Positions 19,045 through 29,100 of a DNA stretch of 64,000 bases are shown one piece after another. The notes under the pieces were generated by a model. It saw only the letters and a program-made list of their open reading frames with translations, was not told where the DNA came from and did no database searches. The stretch comes from an uncultured Bartonella sp. (GTDB lineage Bacteria; Pseudomonadota; Alphaproteobacteria; Rhizobiales; Rhizobiaceae): assembly GCA_945285915.1 (NCBI GenBank), contig CALYQL010000006.1, forward strand, positions 1-64,000, given 5' to 3'. Every line of letters begins with the position of its first letter. The first letter of the stretch is position 1. A program made the translations under genes and the position numbers.

Positions 19045-20691
19045 TTGCTTGATCTTAGGCGTGCAAAAAGAATTGCTGTCATAGGTGGGGGGATTGCAGG
19101 TTGGTTTGCAGCGCTCATGCTACGACGGGTATTTAACCCGCAAGTGGAGATTATCGTTTTCGATGTTCCGTCCCAAAATACCATTGCCGATGGTGAAGGG
19201 GGACTCGTTAATTTTATCAATGGGTTGCAACGTGCATCCATTGATTTTGATGATTTTATGCAAGTTACCGGTGCCAGTTTCAAAATGGGCACCGAGTTTT
19301 GTGGTTGGCGCAATGGTGGTGCGGACGATATTTATTATCACCTTTATCCCGCACGTGACGATCATGTAGAGGAACTCGATTACCATTTCCATGGTATCTG
19401 GCCCTATTTGGCGATGCGCATAGCAACCCAAGCACCGCTTGATAGTTTCATGCCAGGTTTCTCGCTTATCCGCAGTGGTGCCTCACCGATTGAAGCCAAG
19501 GCCGTGTTTAATCTGCGCCGAAGTGGCGTCTTGCCAACACTACATTTTAACCGCGGCAAAGTCGTAGAATATCTGAAAACTCTTGCACAAAAACGCCAGA
19601 TTACTGTTCGGGATCAACAGGTGGATGACGTTGTCATCAATGAAAAAGGGTTTGCAACGGCGCTCAAGCTGCAGGGCAGTGATGACCTTGCAATTGATTT
19701 CCTGATTGATGCAAGTGGCATAAAGCGCTTTGTTATCGGCGAAAAGTTCAAAGCGAAATGGTTATCCTATTCCGCGTGTCTTTTGCAGGATAAGGTAGTT
19801 GCGTTTAACACCCCCAATATAAGCCGGATATCAGCTCTTGTAACACGGTCTCTTGCTATGAAAGCCGGTTATTTGTGGCAGGTTACCTTACGGGATAATA
19901 TATCCAATGTTTGCGTCTATTCCAGCAAATATGCCGATGAGGCGGCGATAAAACGAGAGATTGGACAAAGGCTGGGAACGCCAATTGACAAGACATCTTC
20001 CTTGTCTTTCACACCCGGTAATTTTGAAGATGCTTGGGTCAACAATGTCGTCGCACTGGGGAAATCTTCTGGATATATCGAGCCATTGGAAGCAACATCA
20101 ATCGGGCAATTGATGCTTGCGCTTAGCCATTTGGAAAATGCTTTGATCGATTGTCATGGCATTATCTGTCACCAAACAATAGCAGCGTTTAACCGTGGCA
20201 ATTTTGAAAGTTGGATGAAAGCGGCCGATTTTGTCCGTATGCATTATGATGGTGGGCGCAATGACAGCGCATTTTGGCGTGCGGCAAATGCGGCAAAGCG
20301 GTCTATTTATTATGCAGACATGAAGTCATGTTTTCAGCAGCGTTTGCCGCGCCCTATTGATATTGAAGCCTATGGTTCATCCAGTTGGCAATCTCTGTTT
20401 CATATCATTGACTGGCTGTTTGTGGCAGCACCTTTGGGCATCATAACGCCACAGGCGGCAATGGCCGATCTTAATTCTCTTAACCCCACAATACGGCAAC
20501 GCATGGAGCAATATGGGCGGGAAATTATGCGGCAGAAAAGCGGTCATGCTTCCATGTCTGGGCAAAACTATCATTCCTATTTTCAGGCACAAGCGCAATC
20601 ATTGCCATGGCAAGACGCAGCCAGAATAGCGAATTTATCGCAATACGGTTTTGGTGAAACAGGGGAGACTTTGCGTGCCAAAGAACGTTAA
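19045..20691 (+). CDS. Flavin-dependent tryptophan halogenase-family protein
   Basis: N-terminal RIAVIGGGIAGWFAALML (FAD GxGxxG), GASFKMGTEFCGW (FK motif) and SSGYIEPLEATSIGQLMLAL (PLEAT/S motif) are typical of tryptophan 7-halogenase-like proteins. TTG start with ggagaag upstream. Confidence 0.8.
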   Translation: MLDLRRAKRIAVIGGGIAGWFAALMLRRVFNPQVEIIVFDVPSQNTIADGEGGLVNFINGLQRASIDFDDFMQVTGASFKMGTEFCGWRNGGADDIYYHLYPARDDHVEELDYHFHGIWPYLAMRIATQAPLDSFMPGFSLIRSGASPIEAKAVFNLRRSGVLPTLHFNRGKVVEYLKTLAQKRQITVRDQQVDDVVINEKGFATALKLQGSDDLAIDFLIDASGIKRFVIGEKFKAKWLSYSACLLQDKVVAFNTPNISRISALVTRSLAMKAGYLWQVTLRDNISNVCVYSSKYADEAAIKREIGQRLGTPIDKTSSLSFTPGNFEDAWVNNVVALGKSSGYIEPLEATSIGQLMLALSHLENALIDCHGIICHQTIAAFNRGNFESWMKAADFVRMHYDGGRNDSAFWRAANAAKRSIYYADMKSCFQQRLPRPIDIEAYGSSSWQSLFHIIDWLFVAAPLGIITPQAAMADLNSLNPTIRQRMEQYGREIMRQKSGHASMSGQNYHSYFQAQAQSLPWQDAARIANLSQYGFGETGETLRAKER

Positions 20692-22330
20692 TGTTTATCA
20701 TCACACATTCAAACTTATAAGATGCAGTGGGAATTTTATAAGATCCAGTGGGAAATTTATAAAACGCAATGGGGATTTTATAAAACGGAACGGCGATTTT
20801 ATAAAACGAAGTGGTGCGTTTATAAAACGATATGGCATTTATCTCGGGGTACTGTCACTGGAAGCGTGTACTGGTACAGCATCTGAGCCGCGTATTGTGC
20901 GACACCACCCAGCGCCAATGCAAAATGCAGCAAAAAATGATGCCCCATCAACCGCTGCAACTGTGTCGGTTTCACCAGAGCATACAGATGCCATCAATAA
21001 AAAATCGGCAGATAAAATTGTGCCGCCGCCAGCAATGACTGCTGAACCGCCGGTTGTTACTGGTGGGCAAAAGGCACTGCCTGCCAATGACAAAACTATG
21101 CCGATTAAAACAATTGGTGTGAATGGTATCAACCTAAAGGATTCTATCGGAATTGCACTGGCGCGCCACCCCGATATTGGCCGCGCCAATGCGGTTGTTG
21201 CACAAGGCAAAGCGCAAATTGCTATCGAGCGCGCGGCTTGGTATCCAACGCTGCAATATAGCGTCAATCCCGGTTACAACCGTTATTATTCAGGCTCAAA
21301 CAGAAATAATGATGACAATGGCAATGTGCGTGGAACGGTTGGCGCATCGCAATTGCTATATGATTTCGGGCGCACCTCAAGCCGTATAGCCGCCGCCAAA
21401 GCCACCAATGAAAAACAAATGCATCAACTTTCCAGTACGATGGAAGATGTTGCACAAAATATGGCCAATATTTTTATAGAACTTTCTGCCGCGCAAGATT
21501 TGATCGCTGCGGCAACGCATGAAAACAATCTTCTTCGCGATACACGCGACAAAATTGCACAACGTGTCAAAGCTGGTTTGTCTGATGCCTCGGATCTTAA
21601 TCAGGCGGAAGTGGGTATGCAACGTGCCAAGTCGGATCTTTTGCAAGCAACAACACGGTGTGATGTTGCGGCTGGAAAATTTGCGCAAATTACTGGTTTT
21701 CGCCCCACAAGAGTGGCAACACTTGCCGAAACAACCCGTTTTATGGATAGTATGAGCAACGGCAAGGGCGATGTGGACCATACACCTGCCGTACTTGCTG
21801 CAGAAGCGGAAGTTAGAGCATCACAACAAAGAGTGCGCACTGCAAAAGCTGACCGCTTCCCGTCTATTAGTCTGGGCGTAAGCCAATCAGGGGCAACAGG
21901 ACAAAGAAATGCTACCAATGATAGCACCTTTGTTGGTTTGCAGTTAAGCGGACAAATATCCACCGGTAAGCGCGAAAAATATCAGATTGAAGCTGCGGAA
22001 GCAGAATTAAGGGCAGCCCGACAGGCGCGCGATAATGAACAATTGGTTTCGCGCACCACTCAAGGTTCAGCCGAAACAGAAGAAAGAGGTGCGGCAGCGC
22101 GTATGGATAATGCCAAACAGATGATGGATCTATCCCTTTCTTCAAGGGATCTCTATTGGCAACAATACACGCTTAATAAGCGCCCTTTGACAGATGTTAT
22201 CAATGCCGAACGCGATACGTTTATGGCAGAAAGCGACCATATTACAGCCATTTCTGATCGCTTATACGCAAAAATCAAAGCCTATTATGCCGTGGGGCAA
22301 TTGGTTTCTCGTTTGCGTGAGCGTGTTTAA
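20675..22330 (+). CDS. TolC-family outer membrane efflux protein of the T1SS, with unusual N-terminal repeats
   Basis: LKDSIGIALARHPDIGRANAVVAQGKAQIAIERAAWYPTLQYSV and a later duplicated coiled-coil region are TolC-like. GTG at 20675 with ggggag upstream is the preferred start; the ORF track gives 20651. Confidence 0.85.
   Translation: MPKNVNVYHHTFKLIRCSGNFIRSSGKFIKRNGDFIKRNGDFIKRSGAFIKRYGIYLGVLSLEACTGTASEPRIVRHHPAPMQNAAKNDAPSTAATVSVSPEHTDAINKKSADKIVPPPAMTAEPPVVTGGQKALPANDKTMPIKTIGVNGINLKDSIGIALARHPDIGRANAVVAQGKAQIAIERAAWYPTLQYSVNPGYNRYYSGSNRNNDDNGNVRGTVGASQLLYDFGRTSSRIAAAKATNEKQMHQLSSTMEDVAQNMANIFIELSAAQDLIAAATHENNLLRDTRDKIAQRVKAGLSDASDLNQAEVGMQRAKSDLLQATTRCDVAAGKFAQITGFRPTRVATLAETTRFMDSMSNGKGDVDHTPAVLAAEAEVRASQQRVRTAKADRFPSISLGVSQSGATGQRNATNDSTFVGLQLSGQISTGKREKYQIEAAEAELRAARQARDNEQLVSRTTQGSAETEERGAAARMDNAKQMMDLSLSSRDLYWQQYTLNKRPLTDVINAERDTFMAESDHITAISDRLYAKIKAYYAVGQLVSRLRERV
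20714..20839 (+). repeat. 21-bp tandem repeat x6 encoding a heptad (consensus FIKRNGD) at the N-terminus of the TolC-like protein
   Basis: Codon-by-codon: LIRCSGN FIRSSGK FIKRNGD FIKRNGD FIKRSGA FIKRYGI, unit ttt-ata-aaa-cgn-.... Confidence 0.9.
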
Positions 22331-22344
22331 GAGTTTTTATCATT

Positions 22345-24915
22345 ATGACAAATTTTCATACCAGCTCAAACAGGGCCACAATGCCTCAAAACAACCATGC
22401 CGCTCATGCTGCGCGTGACGAACAAGACGTTCGTGCCACTCGTGACGCTCGCAACAGACAAGACGTTCGTGCTGCTCGTGACGTCCGCGACAGACAAGAT
22501 GCCTATGCCGCCGATGATATCCATGCCATTTATGACGGACAACGTGCTGCAGATGATATCCACGCTGTTCATGACGGAAAATATGCTGCCGGTGACGCCT
22601 ATAACGGACACTCTCGGCAAGACGTCCGCAACGAACAAGTGGCTGGGCAATTATCCAGCGCATCAGAGAGATCTGTGCAACCGCCTGCAGACAAGATTGA
22701 TCATATTGATAATATAACCCCACCTGACGCGCCGCAGCAACAAGCAGAACCACAAGCACCAGCCATTGCCAAATGGGTGGACGTTATTCTTCTTGCCGCG
22801 CGTCAGCTTAGTATTCCCATTTCTGATGAGCTTGTGCGCAATGCGGCCAAATGGAGCGATCGGGATGTCACCGAACAAGCTATTATTGATATCGCGCTTG
22901 CTGCAGGTATGGACGCCACTTTTATTGAAATGTCGACCAATGACATTGCCCCTGTCATGTTGCCTGCAATTATTCAGGTAGATGGTGTTTTAGGTCTTCT
23001 GGTTGCCAAGGATGGGGATAATGGCATTGTCAATTTTATTGTCAATGACAAGACATTTGAAAAACGAATTTCTTTTAAACAAATAGCCAAACAGAACAAA
23101 TTAAGATTACTGCTGTTAGAGCGTGATCTGCTTGTCCATGACGATCGCCTTGATGAATATTTGCAAAAAAAACCGCGCTCATGGTTCAAAGGCATTTTTG
23201 TCAGCAATTGGCCAATATTTTTTCAATTGGGGCTAGGCTCTCTTGTCGGTAATTTATTGGCCATTGGAACATCGCTTTTTGCTATGCAGGTTTGGGATAG
23301 GGTCGTACCTGGACGATCAACCAATACATTGTGGGTATTGGCTTCAGGTGTTGCCATTGCACTGCTGTTGGAGTTCATTCTCAAAACAACACGTGTGGCT
23401 GTAACAGACCATTTTGGTAAACAGGCTGACCTAAAGCTTTCTTCAATGTTTTTTTCACGCGTGCTTAATATCCGTAATGACGCGCGCCCACGCTCACCGG
23501 GAACGTTAATTTCGCAATTGCGTGATCTTGACCAAATGCGTGAGCTATTAACCTCCAGCACATTAGGTGTTTTGATTGATCTGCCTTTTGTTGTTTCATT
23601 CCTATTCATTATTTGGATGATTGGCGGCTATGTCGTGTTTGTGCCAATTGCAGCCATTCCCTTTATTGTCATTCCTGGCATCATTGCGCAGCTACCGCTG
23701 GCAAAACTGTCTAATGAAGGACTGGAAGAGTCTGCCATGCGCAACGCAATTTTGATGGAGGCCATTTATCGCGCTGAGGATATCAAATTATTGCAGGCTG
23801 AACCCCGTTTTCGCCGTATGTGGAATGAGGTCAATAATGTAAGCGGCAAAATCAGTTTGCGCCAAAGAAAAATCGCCGCCATGTTGATGAATTTTTCTCA
23901 AACCATTCAACAGGTAGCCTATGTTGGTGTCGTCATTGTTGGTGTTTATGGCATACTGGACGCAAAACTATCCTTTGGTGCTGTGCTTGCTTGCTCTATT
24001 CTGACAAGCCGCACGATCGCACCTTTGGCACAAATTCCGGCGATATTGAGCAAGTTACAAAATGCCCGTGTTGGCAAGCGCGGTCTTGATGGTCTTCTCA
24101 CTTTACCGGTCGATCATGATACTGATAAAGATTATTATCATAAGCCAATCTTACTTGGCCAATATCAGATGCAAGATGTGGTTTATCTCTATGGGCCACA
24201 AGAAAAACCAGCACTCATAGTCCCACGCCTGCATATCAAAGCCGGAGAAAAAATTGCCATTCTTGGTCGTGTAGGTGCTGGAAAATCCACTTTATTGCGT
24301 ATGCTTGCTGGGCTTTCTGAACCGGTGCAGGGCAGAATATTGTTGGATGGAACACCTATCGGAATGATTGATATTGCCGATATCCGCCGCGATGTCGGTG
24401 CAATGTTTCAGGAATCCAGCCTGTTTTACGGAACATTACGCGATAATCTTCTTGCCGCAAATCCAATGGTCAATGATGAGCAAATTCTCAAAGCCATGCA
24501 TTTATCCTGTGCAGATCAATTGGTACTCAATCAACCGCATGGGCTTGATTTAAAACTGCGTGAAAGTGGGGTTGGATTATCTGGTGGACAAAAACAAAGC
24601 CTTATGTTGGCGCGGCTATTTCTGCGCTCACCCCATATTATTCTTCTTGATGAACCAACGGCATCTCTTGATGAAGCAACAGAGGTTGCAGTGCTCAATC
24701 GTATGCATTCTTGGCTTGGTAATCGCACATTGATTGTTGCAACACATCGCTATCCTGTCTTGCAACTGGCTGACCGAATTATTGTTGTCGATAATGGGCG
24801 CATTGTGCGTGACGGTTCTAAAGATGAAATATTGGGAGCCTTGTCTGGCAAAACAACTGAAAAAGTAGTGGGTAGCGCGCCCGTATCCATGCAGCATCAA
24901 GGAGCGTTGAAATGA
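22345..24915 (+). CDS. Type I secretion system permease/ATPase (LapB/HlyB-like)
   Basis: C39-like N-terminal domain, TM region, Walker A GRVGAGKSTLLRMLAG, signature LSGGQKQSLMLARL, Walker B IILLDEPTASLD. Confidence 0.92.
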   Translation: MTNFHTSSNRATMPQNNHAAHAARDEQDVRATRDARNRQDVRAARDVRDRQDAYAADDIHAIYDGQRAADDIHAVHDGKYAAGDAYNGHSRQDVRNEQVAGQLSSASERSVQPPADKIDHIDNITPPDAPQQQAEPQAPAIAKWVDVILLAARQLSIPISDELVRNAAKWSDRDVTEQAIIDIALAAGMDATFIEMSTNDIAPVMLPAIIQVDGVLGLLVAKDGDNGIVNFIVNDKTFEKRISFKQIAKQNKLRLLLLERDLLVHDDRLDEYLQKKPRSWFKGIFVSNWPIFFQLGLGSLVGNLLAIGTSLFAMQVWDRVVPGRSTNTLWVLASGVAIALLLEFILKTTRVAVTDHFGKQADLKLSSMFFSRVLNIRNDARPRSPGTLISQLRDLDQMRELLTSSTLGVLIDLPFVVSFLFIIWMIGGYVVFVPIAAIPFIVIPGIIAQLPLAKLSNEGLEESAMRNAILMEAIYRAEDIKLLQAEPRFRRMWNEVNNVSGKISLRQRKIAAMLMNFSQTIQQVAYVGVVIVGVYGILDAKLSFGAVLACSILTSRTIAPLAQIPAILSKLQNARVGKRGLDGLLTLPVDHDTDKDYYHKPILLGQYQMQDVVYLYGPQEKPALIVPRLHIKAGEKIAILGRVGAGKSTLLRMLAGLSEPVQGRILLDGTPIGMIDIADIRRDVGAMFQESSLFYGTLRDNLLAANPMVNDEQILKAMHLSCADQLVLNQPHGLDLKLRESGVGLSGGQKQSLMLARLFLRSPHIILLDEPTASLDEATEVAVLNRMHSWLGNRTLIVATHRYPVLQLADRIIVVDNGRIVRDGSKDEILGALSGKTTEKVVGSAPVSMQHQGALK
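22414..22638 (+). repeat. Degenerate ~36-39 bp repeats (Arg/Asp/Ala-rich 12-13-aa units) at the 5' end of the T1SS ATPase gene
   Basis: RDEQDVRATRDA / RNRQDVRAARDV / RDRQDAYAADDI / HAIYDGQRAADDI / HAVHDGKYAAGDA. Confidence 0.75.
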
Positions 24916-26081
24916 ATATCGATGCTCTTGTTAAGGTACGCGGTGTAGCCCAACAATCAAGAACCATTTTATGGATTATTATCGCCATGATGGGCATCTT
25001 TATCGTCTGGTCCTATTTTGCTGTGCTGAATGAAGTTGCAATTGGCGAGGGCAAAGTTATGCCAGCGTCCAAAGGTCAGATTATCCAGAATCTGGAAGGT
25101 GGTATTCTGGCAGAATTGAATGTGCGCGAAGGTGATGAGGTTCAAGAGGGGCAGGTTCTGGCATCGCTTGATCCGGCAAAAGCGAAATCCAATGTTGATG
25201 AAACATTGGCAAAAATTGTTGCTTTGCAAGCAAGGGCTGCTCGTCTTAATGCCGAGATTAATAATAAGGATAAAATCACTTATCCATCAGAAATCCGTAA
25301 CCAGAAAGATGTGGTCGACAGGGAAACCGAGCTTTTTTACACCAATCGGCAGGCTTTCAAAGAAAATGTATTGAACCTCACAGAACAGTTACGCTTGGCA
25401 CAAAATGAGGTTGAGATTGCCAAGCCATTATTAAAAACAGGTGCAGCTAGTGAAGTTGAGGTTCTTAAATTACAACAAAATGCAGCCGAGTTATCATCGC
25501 GGCTGGCAGCGACAAAAAACGAGTATTATGTCGCGCTTCGCGGCGATTATACAAAAACCATGGCCGACCTTGAACCATTGTTGAAAGCACGCGATGGTTT
25601 GAACGATCAGCTCACCCGTACCGTTATACGCGCGCCCACAAAAGGGATAGTCAAAGATATCCGCATCACAACAATTGGTGGTGTGGTTGCACCAGGTGGC
25701 ACGTTGATGGAAATCGTTCCTCTGGGGGATCAATTATTGATCGAGGCAAAGCTTAGTCCACGTGATATAGCATTCATTCATAAGGATCAGAAAGCAAACG
25801 TAAAAATTACTGCTTACGATTCCGCAATATACGGGTCTCTACCCGGATCGGTGCAATTTGTTTCACCCGATTCAATCGAAGATGATGTCGACAAACGTGT
25901 CTATTATTATCGCGCTTATATTTTGACCGACCATAGTTATCTGGAAACAAAAGACGGTAAAAAACACCAAATTATTCCGGGAATGGTTGCCACAGCAGAA
26001 ATTAGCACTGGTGAAAAGACAGTGCTGGACTATCTAATAAAACCACTTAACCGAGCCAAGGAAGCACTGCGTGAGCGGTAA
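24912..26081 (+). CDS. HlyD-family periplasmic adaptor subunit of the T1SS
   Basis: N-terminal TM, GEGKVMPASKGQIIQNLEGGILAELNVREGDEVQEGQVLASLDP, and C-terminal VVAPGGTLMEIVPLGDQLLIEAKLSPRDIAFI. ATG overlaps the stop of the upstream gene. Confidence 0.92.
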   Translation: MNIDALVKVRGVAQQSRTILWIIIAMMGIFIVWSYFAVLNEVAIGEGKVMPASKGQIIQNLEGGILAELNVREGDEVQEGQVLASLDPAKAKSNVDETLAKIVALQARAARLNAEINNKDKITYPSEIRNQKDVVDRETELFYTNRQAFKENVLNLTEQLRLAQNEVEIAKPLLKTGAASEVEVLKLQQNAAELSSRLAATKNEYYVALRGDYTKTMADLEPLLKARDGLNDQLTRTVIRAPTKGIVKDIRITTIGGVVAPGGTLMEIVPLGDQLLIEAKLSPRDIAFIHKDQKANVKITAYDSAIYGSLPGSVQFVSPDSIEDDVDKRVYYYRAYILTDHSYLETKDGKKHQIIPGMVATAEISTGEKTVLDYLIKPLNRAKEALRER

Positions 26082-26180
26082 TATTGGGACGCGCGTTTAA
26101 GGGATGACATTAAACAACAACCAAAGCACACAAAAATGATGCGTGCCAACGGAATTGTCTATCGGGCATTGAGGGGTAAG

Positions 26181-29100
26181 ATGTTCAATATTGCGGATCT
26201 TCTCAAGAAGTCCATTGAAAAGCAGAAGTTGAAGCCCACCTTGGAGGTGCGCCAGCACATTTATGAAAAAGCGCGTCTTGTTATCCAAAACAAGTTAAAG
26301 GAAATGGACGCGTTGGAGCTGGTGGCACGCTCTTATATGTTGCAGCTTGAAGCTGCCATTTGCGAGGTGGAAGCATTTTATGTTCTGGAACCAGAATTTT
26401 TTGAAATGGAAGATGACAATATTAGCTGTCATTTTGCCTATCATGCCTTTTTGCCTGATTATTTCGGTACGCGACAAGATGTGACGATTGAAGCAAACAA
26501 TTTTCTTGGTTTGCCTCAAATCCGCAGTCAAAACCGGCTTGGCTTTAATACGCCAATGCACGAAAAGAGTAATTCTTCAAAAAATACAGAAACAACCTTT
26601 TTGAAAGAGATATCAGAAGGCCAAAACACTGTTCAGATTTTACCAGAAAATGCCTATCCGGTTGAAAACGTCGATAAGGTGCCAAACCGTCCAGATAATC
26701 GTGATGTATTTTCACGAGACAATGGGGATTTGCAGAATTTAACCCGTCCGCCTGTTATCAAAGATGATCTGGATCATGGAGGTTTGCAAGAACGACATAT
26801 CGAACCATTGATGAAAGAGATAGAAGAAGAACTTAAAGAGCTTAATAAAACGATATTTGATAATAATGCTCTCGAAGGTGAGAATAACCATCTCAAAAAC
26901 ATTGATCGTTTCCAGCCACAACCAAAGCCTGACGGTGCCGATGCGATTAATTTTTATGAGCCACCTGAAGGTAGTGTTCCTGACAATAAATCACCGTTGA
27001 ATGAAACCTCGTTAGAGGGGCAAAAAGCTTCTTCAGGGCGCGAGGCAGAACCAGAAACCAATAATTATGATGATTATCTGACCAAAACGCAAGATGCGGC
27101 AATACCAGCTTTGTCACAAGATGCATCTTCGTTAGTTTTATCGGTGAAACGTGATGGGGATAAAAAGAATGGTTTAGGAATAGGTATAAATACGCCAATA
27201 AATTCCCACACCCTTAGCAATGTGCAAGCACCCATTGAGAACTTTGAACAGCTTCGCCATACATGGTCGCCTAAAAATAAGATTACGGAAGAACAAGAAT
27301 ATCCATTTTTTATTGATACAGGTGCCAATAGAATTGACGAAAATGCGCTTTTTGTTGACTCGTCTAGTGGGGTGTCAAATAATCAATTATCCGAAACGCC
27401 CATTGCCAATTTTTCCGATCGTGACCCCATAAAAAATGCTGCTATCGCCAATGAAACAATTGGCCAAAATTATACGAGAGAAACGGTTGTTTATGCTGAA
27501 AGCAATTTTTTAACAAAACAAACGGCATTTGGTACCGATTTGACCAGCGAGCAGGTACAAGAGGCAAATAATCCGCTCAGCAATCAAGACCAGACTTTAG
27601 AACCTAATCACAATGAAACTGGCTTATCAGAGGCGGTAAAAAACAGCTCAAAAGAAACAGTCAAAGAACAAGAATTTGATGGCAGAGCGGCCAATATAAC
27701 GGTTATGCATGAAGACAAAAAAATAAAATTTCAGACAGAACCAGCGCAAAAAAATGATGATGAAAAAGTTTTATCAAAGCCGATTGATGACAATGAACCA
27801 CAAAGTGATGCAGCGTTCGAAGGTGAACAACAACAGCTTCAAAATAATCAAAAAACCTTTGCTGATAAAACCTTTGTCGTGGTTGAAAATTATAAGCCTG
27901 AGCAGGATGCTACAGATAAATTAACAACGGCAGACAATAACAAAACAGCTAATAATGATGCGCTTGAGCAATCCGAAGTTCTACTGCGTGAAGATGTCAT
28001 AACAGAAGAGACTGACACTATAGCTGAAAAAAAAGACGCTGATATATCATCACTTGAACAGGAGCATGAAAATGCGTCGGATAGGGAAGACGCTTCGGCT
28101 GATGAAGAAGACATATTAAATAAAGAAGCCGCATTAAGCAAAGAAGACGTATCAGCTGACAAATATGATGCTTTTTTGCATAATTTGGAAAGCACAAAGT
28201 CTCAGCCATTCGAACAGGATTTGTTTCCCAAGGATCCATTGTTCGAGGCTAAAAATGCAGTGCAGCCAGAAGACAATAACGCAAAACTACAATTTTTAAA
28301 TATACTCAATAGTACCTTGGGCAGTGCACGCGTGGCGGCGATTGGATTAGGCGTTGCCATTGTTCTTGGGGTTATCTTTTTTCTTTATTTTAACGGGCAT
28401 GGCTCGGTAACGCCATTGTCTGGTGATGATCGTTTGCCTGATAGGGATCATTCGGCTTCACAGCAAGCTACCAATGAAGATGGTGCATCGGCAGAAAAAT
28501 TGGCACAATTGTTAAAGAAAAAATACGCAAACACCCAGTTGAACGGCGCTGATAAGCCAAAAAAAGGAGTGGCACAACAGGAAAAACCGATAAAACCCCA
28601 CGGCAATGATCTGGTTGAAAAAGTGGATATGCCAATTGCCGATAATGGCGCTGTTTCTAACGCGCAATCATCAACAACCCCTATCATCAAGGTGCAACAA
28701 ACGGCTATGTCAGCACAGAAGTTACCTGAAACCTTCAAGCATGATAAAGACGTTGATAGCGGGGATGAGCAATCCAATATGGCTGATGTGCTGGTTCCCC
28801 CGACACCTTTAGAAACCAATGAAAAAACGCAGGAAAGCGGTTTGCTATTACTGACAGACAATAAGGGAAAACAGCAAAAATTATCTGGCAATGTTGAATG
28901 GACATTAGCGCCACCGCATAGCCTGAAAAACCCACTTGATGAAACAGCTCTTATTGGAAATTTTACAACGGATGATGGAAGACTCGGCGTGAAAATGACC
29001 ATCCGGAAAAACTATCGCGATAATCTTGCCGCTACACATCTGATCGACCTTTCTTTTAATGAATCGAAAGATTTTGATGGTGGATTGGTGGTTGAAATAA

